From Streptomyces sp. NBC_00102 (GTDB lineage: Bacteria; Actinomycetota; Actinomycetes; Streptomycetales; Streptomycetaceae), in NCBI RefSeq assembly GCF_026343115.1, contig NZ_JAPEMC010000001.1:2666001-2730000 (forward strand): a stretch of DNA of 64,000 bases, given 5' to 3'. Below, piece after piece: positions 8,100 through 16,914 of the stretch. A program made the position numbers and the translations under genes. Each line of letters begins with the position of its first letter. Position 1 is the stretch's first letter. The notes below the pieces were generated by a model. The model saw only the letters and a list, made by a program, of their open reading frames with translations. It ran no database searches and was not told the origin of the DNA.

Positions 8100-10731
8100 T
8101 GGCGTGGACCGTCGCGACGACGGCGCTCGTCCCGGCGAGCTCCTCCCACGCCTTCACGGTCCGGGAGTCAGCGGTGCCGAGGTCGCGCGCGCAGTCGGTG
8201 AACACCCGCTCCAGCAGAGCGATCCCCCGGGCCGGCGATCCTGTCACGAAGTGCGAGGCCGCGACTTGGGTCCGGGCCAGCAGGGTGTGCGGGTCGTACG
8301 GGCCGAGGACCCGGGCACAGTCGGCGGCGAGCCGGCGGTACTGACCGAGCGCCGTTCGCGCCTCCCCCGCGAGCAGCAGACTCTGGGCGAAGTGGCGTCT
8401 GCTCATGAGGGTCTCAAGGTGGTCCTTCCCCAAGACCCGCTCCAGGCGGGCGAGATTGTCCACGTGGAGCGTGCGCGCCCGCTCCCCCTGCCCGGCCTCG
8501 GCGCAGGCCGCCGCCAGGAACTGGCGGGAACGCAAGGCCTCGATGTGGTCCTCGCCGTAGAGCCGGCAACGCTCGGCCAGGTCCTTCTCGAAGAGAGGCA
8601 AGGCCCTGCGCGGGTCACCCGCCTCCCTGTACGTGATGGCGAGTTTGTATCGCGCGAGCAGCGCCTGCGGATGGTCCGGCCCGAGATGGTGCGCCGCGTC
8701 GAGGTTCTGCCGGAACAGGACGGCGGCGCGCTCCTGATCACCGGCGAGCAGGTGGACTTCCGCGAGGTGGCAGCGGGCCACCAGGGTCGCGGGGTGCCGC
8801 TCTCCGTGAACGCGCAGGTGCTCGTCCAGGTTGAGGCGGAGTGTCTCGATCGCTCGGGCCGACTGTCCGGCCGACTCGAGGGCGTGGCCGAGGGCGTCGC
8901 GGGCGGCCAGGGTCTCGGGATGGTCCTCCCCCCGCACGCGGAGCAGGTCGTCGAGCACCCGGCCGTGCATCACGAGCGCCCTGTCGATGTCCCCCCGCCC
9001 CTCGTGGACGTGCGCGAGTCCGGATCGGATGGCCAGGGCGAGCTGGTCCTCTTCACCCTCGGCCCGGATCACGTCGGCGAGTACCCGTTCGTAGAGCGTC
9101 TCCGCCCGGTCCAAGTCCCCGGCCTTGTACGCCGACGTCGCCAGGTTGGCCCGGAGGATGCGGGTGTTCGTGTCATCGCCGCCCACGACACGACGGGTGC
9201 CGGCCAGGAGCGCCTCGATGAGCTCCTCCGCCTGCTCCGTTTCTCCCAGCCCCACGAGGACTTCGACCAGTTCGCTCCGGCAGATCAGTACCGCCTGGGC
9301 GTCGTCCCCCAAGGCGGCGACCAGTCCGTCCAGCGCCCGGCGGTAGTGGTCGGCGGCCGGCTCCAGGACGATCTGCTCCTTCAGCAATCGCGCCGCCCAG
9401 CTCAGCAGGCGGGCCGTCGCTTCGGAGTCGTCCTCGGGCGCGGTGTGCCGGGCCAGCGCCTCGACGTGCACGAGGAGCGACCGCCCCAGTGGCCAGAGGT
9501 CCGGCCGGTCCGCGTCGGGAACGGTTCTGAGCAGGCCCTCGGTCGCCCGCTCCCGCGCCGCCGCCACCGCGTCCGCCGCGCGGTGCGGGTCGTCCGGGTC
9601 GGAGGTCCGCGCGAGGGCCTGCACCAGGCGGTGGACGGAGAGGGTGCCGTCCGCTCCGGCAGTGATCATGCTGTGGGCGACCAGGCGGCCGATCGCCTTG
9701 GCGAGGACGGGAGGCGGTGCGAGGTCGTCCAGCAGGTCGCGGGTGATGCGGTCGGGGGCGTACCAGGCGAGGGTGCGCAGGACGTCTCCGGGGAGCGGGG
9801 TGTCGGCGAGGCGGTCCAGGGTGATGCGCCAGACGCGGGCCACCGTGCGGTCCGCGTCGGTGGTCTCCGCGCCGGTCGCGTACGTCTCGGCGGGCCAGGA
9901 GCGCAGCATGGCGAGGTAGGCGCGCGGGGTGGTGCCGTTCTCGTGGCAGTACGCGGCGGCCTGCTCGACCGCGAGCGCCAGGTGGCCGAGCTCCTCGCAC
10001 ACCTCGGCGGCCCCGTCGGTGTCGCGGGGCCCGGTCTGCGTGAGGACCCGGCAGAACAGCTCGACGGACTCGGCGGGGGCGAAGACGCCGAGCCGGACGG
10101 TGGTGGCGGTCAGGTGGTGCCAGCCGGTGGCGAGGCGGGTGGTGACCAGGACCCGGCCGCCGCCGCCGAGCCGGTCGAGCAACGGGCGTACGTCGTCGGG
10201 GAGGTTGACGTTGTCGAGTACGAGCAGCCAGTCGTCGTGGGCGGCGAGCCAGGCGAGGGCGCGTTCGCGCTGGAGCTCCTGCGGGAGTCCGGTCAGTCCC
10301 GGCTGGAGGGCGCGGGCGAGTCCGGCGAGGCCCGCCTCGACCCCGGCGGGGCTGTCGGCGCCGATCCACCAGCGGAGCCGGGCCGTGCAGCGCCTGGCCG
10401 CCCAGTGTGCGGCGAGGGCGGACTTGCCGACCCCGCCGAGGCCGCTCACCGCCCGCAGCACCACGCCGCCGGGCGCTTCGAAAGCGGTGTCCAGCGCGTC
10501 GAGTTCGGCGGAGCGGCCGACGAAGAGGGCGCCGCGCGGCAGGTTCGAGAGCCCGCCGGCCGCCGCGTCCGAGGGGATGGGGCCGTACGCCTCGGCCGGT
10601 GGCAGGGTGGCGTTCTCCACGTGCAGGGCGACGGAGTTGAGGATGTCCCGCCCGGCCGCGTTGGATCCCGCGCGGGCGGTGACGGGCGGCGCCTGCGGGG
10701 TGTCCGGGCCGGTCGGCGGCTTGCGTTTCAC
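8026..10731 (-). CDS. NB-ARC/TPR NLR-like STAND ATPase with N-terminal SNAAGRDI motif
   Basis: 901 residues. Residues 21-30 are AGSNAAGRDI, a short glycine-rich motif followed by hydrophobic residues. The NB-ARC module has VGRSAELD (71-78), Walker A GLGGVGKSA (97-105), Walker B LLVLDN (169-174), VTTR (196-199) and GHLAL (249-253). From about 430 to 870 come TPR-type repeats (for example GDLDRAETLYERVL, GDQERAAVLFRQNL), expected to sense a ligand. GTG 10731 overlaps the stop of the membrane-protein gene (GTGA), so the two are co-translated. Proteins of this build oligomerise on activation and trigger an effector; the partner carries the same SNAA motif. Target and trigger are unknown. Confidence 0.9.
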   Translation of the reverse strand: MKRKPPTGPDTPQAPPVTARAGSNAAGRDILNSVALHVENATLPPAEAYGPIPSDAAAGGLSNLPRGALFVGRSAELDALDTAFEAPGGVVLRAVSGLGGVGKSALAAHWAARRCTARLRWWIGADSPAGVEAGLAGLARALQPGLTGLPQELQRERALAWLAAHDDWLLVLDNVNLPDDVRPLLDRLGGGGRVLVTTRLATGWHHLTATTVRLGVFAPAESVELFCRVLTQTGPRDTDGAAEVCEELGHLALAVEQAAAYCHENGTTPRAYLAMLRSWPAETYATGAETTDADRTVARVWRITLDRLADTPLPGDVLRTLAWYAPDRITRDLLDDLAPPPVLAKAIGRLVAHSMITAGADGTLSVHRLVQALARTSDPDDPHRAADAVAAARERATEGLLRTVPDADRPDLWPLGRSLLVHVEALARHTAPEDDSEATARLLSWAARLLKEQIVLEPAADHYRRALDGLVAALGDDAQAVLICRSELVEVLVGLGETEQAEELIEALLAGTRRVVGGDDTNTRILRANLATSAYKAGDLDRAETLYERVLADVIRAEGEEDQLALAIRSGLAHVHEGRGDIDRALVMHGRVLDDLLRVRGEDHPETLAARDALGHALESAGQSARAIETLRLNLDEHLRVHGERHPATLVARCHLAEVHLLAGDQERAAVLFRQNLDAAHHLGPDHPQALLARYKLAITYREAGDPRRALPLFEKDLAERCRLYGEDHIEALRSRQFLAAACAEAGQGERARTLHVDNLARLERVLGKDHLETLMSRRHFAQSLLLAGEARTALGQYRRLAADCARVLGPYDPHTLLARTQVAASHFVTGSPARGIALLERVFTDCARDLGTADSRTVKAWEELAGTSAVVATVHAISVANGRSAVRFVARPAPSRGTFR

Positions 10732-11135
10732 GAGCCGTGGCGGGCGGTCGAGCCGTCGATGTCGCCGCCGGCCGCGTTCGAACCGCCGGTCGCGGTGATG
10801 CCCGGGGCCTCCGCCCCCTCTGCGGGAGTGGGGCCGCCCGTCGCTGTGTCGTGTGCCGAGGCGGAACGGATGCTGCCGCGTGCCGCGTTGGAGCCCTCGG
10901 CGGCCCGTACGGGCTCGGGGGCGGGTACGGGCGCGGTGGGCGTGCCCGCGCGGAGCTGCCGGAAGGCCACCGCCAGCGCGACGGCGCCCACCACCGAACC
11001 GACCACCCCCGCGATCTGGCTCGACCGCTCCAGGTCCGCCGCCGTCACCCAGACCAGCAGCCCCGCCGCCACCACCGCACCGGCCCCGGCCAGCACCCAC
11101 CAGGTCGTCCTGCCCACTCCGCGCGTCCCCGTCAT
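10728..11135 (-). CDS. two-helix membrane protein with paired SNAA-G-I motifs
   Basis: 135 residues. Two membrane helices (about 12-30 and 40-58) are followed by a cytoplasmic-type tail with two copies of a motif, GSNAARGSI (81-89) and GSNAAGGDI (118-126). The same motif begins the coupled NB-ARC protein (GSNAAGRDI). Shared short motifs between an NLR-like ATPase and a neighbouring effector are the hallmark of bacterial amyloid signalling pairs; a membrane effector would fit. The motif assignment is my inference by resemblance. It is upstream in the operon and overlaps by 4 bp. Confidence 0.8.
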   Translation of the reverse strand: MTGTRGVGRTTWWVLAGAGAVVAAGLLVWVTAADLERSSQIAGVVGSVVGAVALAVAFRQLRAGTPTAPVPAPEPVRAAEGSNAARGSIRSASAHDTATGGPTPAEGAEAPGITATGGSNAAGGDIDGSTARHGS

Positions 11136-11198
11136 GGAGGCATTCTCGCGTCGATCGCCGTGCGCCGCACGGAAGTTGTCGCGCGCGGGCCGTACCGC

Positions 11199-12566
11199 TC
11201 AGGCCGCCGCCACGGCCTTCCCGCCCCCGGGCAGGGGCGTGCGGCGCACGACGAGGGACATCAGGGCGGCCACCGCGCACAGCGCCCCGGCGGCGTACCA
11301 GACGACGTCGTAGGAGCCGAAGGCGTCCCGGGCCACTCCGCCGAGGAAGGCGACCACGGCCGCGCCGATCTGGTGCGAGGCCAGCACCCAGCCGAAGACG
11401 ATCGCGCTGTCCTCGCCGTACTGCTCCCGGCAGAGGGCGATGGTGGGCGGGACGGTGGCGACCCAGTCCAGGCCGTAGAAGACGATGAAGAGGACCATCG
11501 GCGGGTGCACCGAGGGCGCCATCAGCATGGGCAGGAAGAGCAGCGAGATCCCGCGCAGCGCGTAGTAGACGGCGAGCAGCCGGCGGGAGTCGAAGCGGTC
11601 GGTGAGCCAGCCGGAGAAGACCGTGCCGACGATGTCGAAAACCCCGATGACGGCGAGCAGCGAGGCGGCGGCGGTGACCGGCATGTGGTGGTCATGGGCG
11701 GAGGGCACGAAGTGGGTGCGGATCAGGCCGTTGGTGGAGGCGCCGCAGATCGCGAACGCCCCGGCCAGCAGCCAGAACGGCCCGGTGCGGGCCGCGTCGA
11801 AGAGCACTCGCAGCGCCCTGCCCGCGCCGCCCCGCGCGGGGGCGGGCCGCTCCGTGTACGTGCCGCCGTAGGGGGCGAGGCCCACGTCGGCGGGGTGGTC
11901 GCGCAGCAGGAACCAGACGAGCGGGACGACGACGAGCGCGGCGAGCGCGACGGTCACGGAGGCGGGTCGCCAGCCGTGCTCCCTGACGATCCAGGCGCAG
12001 AGCGGCAGGAAGACCAGCTGGCCGGAGGCTCCGGCGGCGGTGAGGATGCCGGTGACCAGGCCGTGCCGGGCGACGAACCAGCGGTTGGTGACGGTCGCGG
12101 AGAAGGACATCGCCATGGAGCCCGTGCCGAGACCCACCAACAGACCCCAGTAGACCATCAGCTGCCAGGAGGCCGTCATCCAAACGCTGCCCAGCGCCCC
12201 CGCGGCCACCACGGTCAGCGCGAGGGCCACCACCCGCCGGATGCCGAACCGGTCCATCAGCGCGGCGGCGAAGGGGGCGGTGATTCCGTAGAGCGCGAGG
12301 TCGATGGAGACGGCGAGGCCGATCTCGCCGCGCGACCAGCCGAACTCCGTGTGCAGCGGGTCGATGAGGAGACCGGGCAGGGCGTTGAAGGCGGCGCCGC
12401 CGATGATCGTCACGAAGGCGACGGCGGCGACGATCCAGGCACGGTGGATCCGGGGGAAGGTCGGAACACGGTACGGGCGGGGGGACTTGCCGGCCGGGGA
12501 CGGGGGCAGGCGCTCGCCCTCACCCGGGGCGGCGCTCTGGGATGTCTGGGTCACGTCCACGAGCAT
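11199..12566 (-). CDS. MFS transporter, OFA (oxalate/formate antiporter-like) type
   Basis: 455 residues with 12 predicted membrane helices. Typical features are FGWSRGEIGLAVSI after helix 1, the cytoplasmic MDRFGIRRV loop 2-3 motif, NRWFVARHGLVTGI (loop 4-5), and GWLTDRFDSRRLL (loop 8-9 repeat). The pattern fits OFA/monocarboxylate-like porters; the substrate is uncertain. ATG 12566 gives a ~40-residue cytosolic N-terminus; the open frame extends upstream to 12665 without support. Confidence 0.88.
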   Translation of the reverse strand: MLVDVTQTSQSAAPGEGERLPPSPAGKSPRPYRVPTFPRIHRAWIVAAVAFVTIIGGAAFNALPGLLIDPLHTEFGWSRGEIGLAVSIDLALYGITAPFAAALMDRFGIRRVVALALTVVAAGALGSVWMTASWQLMVYWGLLVGLGTGSMAMSFSATVTNRWFVARHGLVTGILTAAGASGQLVFLPLCAWIVREHGWRPASVTVALAALVVVPLVWFLLRDHPADVGLAPYGGTYTERPAPARGGAGRALRVLFDAARTGPFWLLAGAFAICGASTNGLIRTHFVPSAHDHHMPVTAAASLLAVIGVFDIVGTVFSGWLTDRFDSRRLLAVYYALRGISLLFLPMLMAPSVHPPMVLFIVFYGLDWVATVPPTIALCREQYGEDSAIVFGWVLASHQIGAAVVAFLGGVARDAFGSYDVVWYAAGALCAVAALMSLVVRRTPLPGGGKAVAAA

Positions 12567-12735
12567 CCGGCCGGGGACGGAGTAGAGGCGAGTGGCCTGG
12601 AAGCCACCTGTCGCAGGGATCGGGCCACCGGCCTTCGGACAGATGTACGGGATGCGTACGATCAACTGCCGGAAGCAGAGGCAACCTTGCGGCCCACGAC
12701 ACCGTCAGCCGCCCCGACAACGAGGACAGATCACC

Positions 12736-13122
12736 ATGTACTGGGAAACCCGCCAGGAGTTCGACCGCCGCGCCTCCACGCGATCCGCCTGGGGCATGGG
12801 CCTCGTGGCGGTCGCGGCCGTCCTGCTGGTGTGGCTGGGCTGGCTGCTCCTGGTGCCCTTCAGCGTCCCCTCCACCGTCGGCGACCACGAGGTCGACTGC
12901 GGCGCCCCCGTGTCGGAGGTGTACTCCCCGGACAGCAAGAGCGTCTGCGCGGACGAACGCCAGTGGCCGGAGCTGGTCGGCGTCCTCGGCCTCTCGGTGC
13001 CCTTCGCGGTGACCGGCGCCGCGCTCTGGGTCTCCGGCAACAGCCGCAGGCGTACCGCCGAACACGTGCTGCGGCTGCTGGAGCTTCAGGAGTCCGAGGC
13101 GGGGTCCCGGCCCAGGCTCTGA
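12736..13122 (+). CDS. small two-helix membrane protein
   Basis: 128 residues starting at ATG 12736, preceded by GAGGACAG. One membrane helix lies at about 19-41 and a second at about 80-101. The ~38-residue loop between them holds two cysteines (HEVDCGAP, KSVCADE) that could form an extracytoplasmic disulfide. No named family. The last 37 bp overlap the convergent DUF2809 gene. Confidence 0.75.
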   Translation: MYWETRQEFDRRASTRSAWGMGLVAVAAVLLVWLGWLLLVPFSVPSTVGDHEVDCGAPVSEVYSPDSKSVCADERQWPELVGVLGLSVPFAVTGAALWVSGNSRRRTAEHVLRLLELQESEAGSRPRL

Positions 13123-13535
13123 ACGAACCGGCCCGCCGCCCGCCGCGCCGCCCAGCCGTGCACGGCCCACGAGAGCGCCGCGCCCACCCCGTACCAGAGC
13201 AGGTCCGGGGCGTTGAAGGTCGAGCCGAGCACCAGCCGGAAGATCCCGGAGCGGTCCGACAACGCTGCCGGTACGCCGGTCAGCTGGGCGAACTCCACGG
13301 CGCAGCTGAACACCAGCGCCACCCCGGCGGCGAGCGGTGCGCGCACCCGCGGGGCGGTCAGCACGACGAGCGCGTGGATCAGCACGGTGTAGAGCGCGTC
13401 GCCCGCGTACTTCCCGAACTCGCCGTCCGGGACCGCGCGGACGGCGAGGGCGGCGGCGACGGTCAGAACGGCGGAGGCCGCCGCGGCCCCTCGGGTGCGG
13501 ATGGCCGGATGCGGTCGGCGCACCGTCCCGCTCAT
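13086..13535 (-). CDS. DUF2809 family membrane protein
   Basis: 149 residues with four or five hydrophobic segments and the family's conserved features: GKYAGDALYTVL near residue 42, FSCAVEFAQLTG mid-protein and LLWYGVGA near the end. Function unknown; VanZ-like in general build. Its ATG overlaps the stop of the upstream MFS gene by 4 bp, so the two are translated together. Confidence 0.85.
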   Translation of the reverse strand: MSGTVRRPHPAIRTRGAAAASAVLTVAAALAVRAVPDGEFGKYAGDALYTVLIHALVVLTAPRVRAPLAAGVALVFSCAVEFAQLTGVPAALSDRSGIFRLVLGSTFNAPDLLWYGVGAALSWAVHGWAARRAAGRFVQSLGRDPASDS

Positions 13536-14860
13536 CCCGCCCGCTCCAGCCGGCTGATGGGGCGCGAGAGGAGCAGCGCGGCGACCACGAGCATGTTGAT
13601 CACCGCTCCGGCCAGCAGCAGCGGGGTCGTGCCGACCGCCTCGGCGACCGGGCCGGCCAGCGCGCGGCCCGCCGCGACCATGAGGAGCGATCCGGCCACG
13701 TCGTAGGCGTGCAGCCGGTTCAGGGCCTCGGGCGGCACATGCGTCTGGACCGTCGTGGACCACATCACCAGCCAGAACGCGGAGGCCGCGCCCGCCACCA
13801 ACTGGCCCGCGCCGAGGACCGCGACCGGCAGGTCCAGGCCCAGCACCACCAGGTTGAGGGCGACCGCCGGGAGCGCCAACGCCCCTGCGGCCAGCGGCCG
13901 CCGGGGGCGCAGCCGGAGTGCGAGCAGCCCGCCGACCACGCTGCCCGCGCCGCTGATCGCCATCATCACGCCGTACGTCCCGGAGCCGTGGCCCTCGGTG
14001 ATGCGGACGGCGGTGAGCGGGAGGACCGGGCCGAGGACGGCGAAGCCGTACACCGTCCAGATCGCGATCACTCCCCAGAGCCAGGATCTGGCACGAAACT
14101 CCCGCCAGCCGTCGATCAGTTCGGCGCCGAATCCACCGCGCCGCACCTCGTCGTGCGGGGCGGGGGCGAGGCGCAGCAGGAAGAGGCAGACGCCGGAGAC
14201 GGCGAAGGTGGCCGCGTTGGCGACGTACACCGCTCCGGCGCTCGCCACGCCGACCAGCAGGCCCGCGAAGGCCGGTCCGGCCATCGTCATCAGCGCCTCG
14301 GAGACCCGGAGGACCGCGTTGGCGCGCTGGACGTCGGTGGAGATGCGGGGCACGGTCGAGGCGACGCCGGGCTGGAACAGCGCGGCGCCGACGCCCGCGA
14401 CCGAACTGAGCGCGCAGACGGCCCAGAGCGGCGGGTTGCCGGTGGTGAAGAGGACCGCCAGCGTCGAGGCGCCGGCCAGCCGCAGCGCGTCGGCGGCGAC
14501 CATCATCCGGCGGGGGGTGAACCGGTCGGCGAGCACCCCGCCGAAGAGGACGAAGACCGCGAGCGGGGCCATCCAGGAGGCGAGCGCGTATCCCACGGAG
14601 GAGCTCGGGCGGCCCGCGCCCAGCAGCCCGGCGGTGAGCGCCACGGGGATCATGCCGTCTCCGAAGAGGGCGACGGTGCGGGCGACGAAGAAGTACCGGA
14701 AGTTGCGGTTCCACAGCGGGACTTCGCGGCTCGCCCCGCCTGGGAAGTCCGCCGGGGACACGGTCGGGTCCGGTCCGGGGGCCGGCCGCCGCGGGGCGTG
14801 TACCGTCCCCTGTTCACTCAGTCCGGGAATGCCCGCGCCGTCCCGTTGCTTGTCCGTCAC
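13532..14860 (-). CDS. MFS transporter (enterobactin-exporter/tetracycline-type)
   Basis: About 442 residues with 12 membrane segments. FALFGDGM-like FVARTVALFGDGMIPVAL opens helix 1, and loop 2-3 has GGVLADRFTPRRMM, both common in actinobacterial drug and siderophore exporters. The start is uncertain: GTG 14860 is my choice; an in-frame ATG at 14902 is possible, and the frame is open to 14977, where it would run into the divergent regulator. It is divergent from the GlxA-type regulator, which is a likely controller. Confidence 0.85.
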   Translation of the reverse strand: MTDKQRDGAGIPGLSEQGTVHAPRRPAPGPDPTVSPADFPGGASREVPLWNRNFRYFFVARTVALFGDGMIPVALTAGLLGAGRPSSSVGYALASWMAPLAVFVLFGGVLADRFTPRRMMVAADALRLAGASTLAVLFTTGNPPLWAVCALSSVAGVGAALFQPGVASTVPRISTDVQRANAVLRVSEALMTMAGPAFAGLLVGVASAGAVYVANAATFAVSGVCLFLLRLAPAPHDEVRRGGFGAELIDGWREFRARSWLWGVIAIWTVYGFAVLGPVLPLTAVRITEGHGSGTYGVMMAISGAGSVVGGLLALRLRPRRPLAAGALALPAVALNLVVLGLDLPVAVLGAGQLVAGAASAFWLVMWSTTVQTHVPPEALNRLHAYDVAGSLLMVAAGRALAGPVAEAVGTTPLLLAGAVINMLVVAALLLSRPISRLERAG

Positions 14861-14918
14861 ATCGCAGAGGTGTATCAGGTGAAGGTCTATACCACTAGGC
14901 ATTATTGAGGGGGCTGTC

Positions 14919-15911
14919 GTGCCGCACCGTGTGGTCGTGCTCGCGCTGGACGGGCTGCTTCCCTTCGAACTGGGCATCCCCCAGAGGATTTTCGGGATCG
15001 CCCGGAGCCTCGGGCCCGGCGACGAGGGCGAGCCGCTCTACCAAGTCGTGACCTGTTCCGTCCGCCCGCCGGGCCCGGTCCAGACGGACGCCGACTTCTC
15101 CGTCATGGTCCGCAACGGCCCCGAGGCCCTCGCCACCGCCGACACGATCGTGGTCCCCGCCTCGTACGAGCTGGGCCGGGTGCACGACGAGGGCCGGTTG
15201 ACCGGCGAACTCGCCGCCGCGTTCGCCCTCGTACGGCCGGGGACCCGGATGGTCGCCATCTGCACGGGCGGGTACGTCCTCGCCGCCGCCGGTTATCTGG
15301 ACGGCCGCCCCGCCACCACCCACTGGGCGTCCGCCGACCACTTCCAGCGGCTCTTCCCCAAGATCCGGGTCGATCCCGACGTGCTCTTCGTGGACGACGG
15401 GGACGTGCTCACCTCCGCCGGAGTGGCCGCCGGTATCGACCTCTGCCTGCACCTCGTGCGCCGCGACCACGGCACCGCCGTCGCCAACGACGTGGCCCGC
15501 CGCACGGTCGTACCGCCGCACCGGGACGGCGGGCAGCGCCAGTTCATCCAACGCCCGGTCCCCGAACCCCGGTTCGCCACCACGACCGCGGCCAGGGCCT
15601 GGGCGCTCGGCCGTCTGGACCGGCCGATCCAGCTGCGGGACATGGCGGAGCGCGAGTCGATGAGCGTACGGACCTTCACCCGCCGGTTCCGCGAGGAGGT
15701 CGGCATCAGCCCCGGCCAGTGGATCACCCAGCAGCGGGTGGAACACGCGCGCAGGCTCCTGGAGTCCTCCGGCCTCAGCGTCGACCAGATCGCCCGCCAG
15801 TCCGGCTTCGGCACCGCGACCTCGCTCCGGCAGCACTTCCAGGCCGCCCTGGGCGTCCCCCCGACCGTCTACCGCAGGACTTTCCGCGCGACCGCCGACG
15901 CACGGGGGTGA
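14919..15911 (+). CDS. GlxA-family AraC transcriptional regulator
   Basis: 330 residues. The N-terminal DJ-1/PfpI-like domain (about 5-170) includes VAICTGGYVLAAAGYLDGRPATTHW with the nucleophile-elbow Cys. The C-terminal double AraC HTH (about 225-325) includes MSVRTFTRRFREEVGISPGQW and IARQSGFGTATSLRQHF. It starts at GTG 14919 behind GAGGGGG. It is divergent from the MFS gene with only about 58 bp between, so it probably regulates it and itself. Confidence 0.92.
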   Translation: MPHRVVVLALDGLLPFELGIPQRIFGIARSLGPGDEGEPLYQVVTCSVRPPGPVQTDADFSVMVRNGPEALATADTIVVPASYELGRVHDEGRLTGELAAAFALVRPGTRMVAICTGGYVLAAAGYLDGRPATTHWASADHFQRLFPKIRVDPDVLFVDDGDVLTSAGVAAGIDLCLHLVRRDHGTAVANDVARRTVVPPHRDGGQRQFIQRPVPEPRFATTTAARAWALGRLDRPIQLRDMAERESMSVRTFTRRFREEVGISPGQWITQQRVEHARRLLESSGLSVDQIARQSGFGTATSLRQHFQAALGVPPTVYRRTFRATADARG

Positions 15912-15971
15912 CCGCCCGCCCACCGCGGGTCCGGCTCGGGACGATCCCGGCCGGGATGGGCCGTGCCGGGC

Positions 15972-16061
15972 TCGGGTCGGGTCGGGTCGGGTCGGGTCGG
16001 GTCGGGTCGGGTCGGGTCAGGTCAGGTCAGGTCAGGTCAGGTCAGGTCAGGTCAGGTCAGG
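15972..16061. repeat. pentanucleotide tandem repeat, 9 x TCGGG then 9 x TCAGG
   Basis: Counting directly: nine perfect TCGGG units at 15972-16016 are followed without a break by nine perfect TCAGG units at 16017-16061, 90 bp in all. The TCAGG block supplies the minus-strand TGA stop (16047-16049) and last codons of the RsbW-like ATPase gene. A slip of one unit (5 bp) within 16050-16061 would change that C-terminus, so this is a candidate variable-length locus. Confidence 0.98.
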
Positions 16062-16550
16062 GTAGAGGTCGCTGAAGGCGAGCAACGGGTCGTAGGCGTC
16101 GAGCGCGGCCGGATCCTCCGCGCGGGCCTCCGTCGCCGCGCGGCCGTGCCGGTCGACCTCGCACCAGATCTGTTTCCCGGTGCCCTCGGGCATCCAGCCC
16201 CACCGGTCGGCGAGCCCGTCCACCAGCTCCAGGCCGCGCCCGTTGGTGTCGTCGCCCTCCGCGTGACGCTGCTTCGGCGGGCGGGCGCTGGCGTCCGCCA
16301 CCTCCACGCGTACGGTGCCCCCCGCCCCGGGCGTACCGGTCGGGCCGAAGAGCATCCGCAGGACGGCCGGACAGCCCGTGTGCACCACCGCGTTGGTGAC
16401 CAGTTCCGAGATCAGGAGGATGAGCGTCTCGGCGAGCGGCTCGTCATCCCTTATCCCCGACCCTTCCAGGCGCGAGCGCGCCCATCTGCGGGCTCGTCCC
16501 ACCTCTGCGGGATCCGCCCCGACCTCCAGTTGAACCTGAAGCACCTGCAC
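16047..16550 (-). CDS. RsbW-like ATP-binding anti-sigma/regulatory kinase
   Basis: 167 residues with a GHKL/HATPase_c fold: N-box ELVTNAVVHT (about 49-58) and G1-type box DDTNGRGLELVDGLADRWG (about 100-118). These small ATPases act as anti-sigma kinases or partners of STAS antagonists; a STAS gene lies 1.4 kb away. The C-terminus ends inside the pentamer repeat. Signal and target are unknown. Confidence 0.9.
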   Translation of the reverse strand: MQVLQVQLEVGADPAEVGRARRWARSRLEGSGIRDDEPLAETLILLISELVTNAVVHTGCPAVLRMLFGPTGTPGAGGTVRVEVADASARPPKQRHAEGDDTNGRGLELVDGLADRWGWMPEGTGKQIWCEVDRHGRAATEARAEDPAALDAYDPLLAFSDLYPDLT

Positions 16551-16692
16551 CGCTCACACCATCCGAACCGGCGGACACATCGCCTCGCGCCTCCTCAGGA
16601 TCACGGAACGTGATTCCTGTGCGCGACAGCATGGTTGACGTACAGTCACCGCAACAAGCGCTTCGGGCATATTCACGCGCGAAGGAGTACGC

Positions 16693-16914
16693 GTGGTGCA
16701 TACTGTGCGACGCACTCGGCGGGAGGCCGCCGAGACGGACCTCCGCGCCCCCGGCATCGCCGCCCGGCCCGGCCCGGTGCAGCTCCCTGCGGGTCGAGCA
16801 AGGCACCACACCCGGCCCTCGGCCGCCGCACAGGCCGCCTCCGGAGCGTCCGGTTCCACTAGCTCTCGCATCCCACGGAGCGTACCCGAGCAGGCTGACG
16901 ACTCCTGCCGGTGA
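16693..16914 (+). CDS. possible small protein with strong ribosome-binding site
   Basis: 73-residue frame starting at GTG 16693 behind AAGGAG at 16682-16687 (5-base spacing). The first ~27 codons have strong GC at third positions; the later part is less biased. The protein is basic and Ala/Arg-rich, with no domain I recognise. It is divergent from the RsbW-like ATPase. It may be a short gene or a decayed 5' end. Confidence 0.4.
   Translation: MVHTVRRTRREAAETDLRAPGIAARPGPVQLPAGRARHHTRPSAAAQAASGASGSTSSRIPRSVPEQADDSCR

Noticed and set aside
8104..11313. Very long plus-strand open frame over the NLR-like gene
   Set aside because: It is antisense to a gene with clear NB-ARC and TPR motifs; its protein is a low-complexity mix of Gly, Arg, Val with no motif.
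10737..13706. Nearly 1 kb of codons open on the plus strand across several minus genes
   Set aside because: Crosses three real genes and their gaps; composition typical of GC-rich shadow frames.
15972..16061. CRISPR array
   Set aside because: Units are 5 bp with no spacers; simple tandem repeat.
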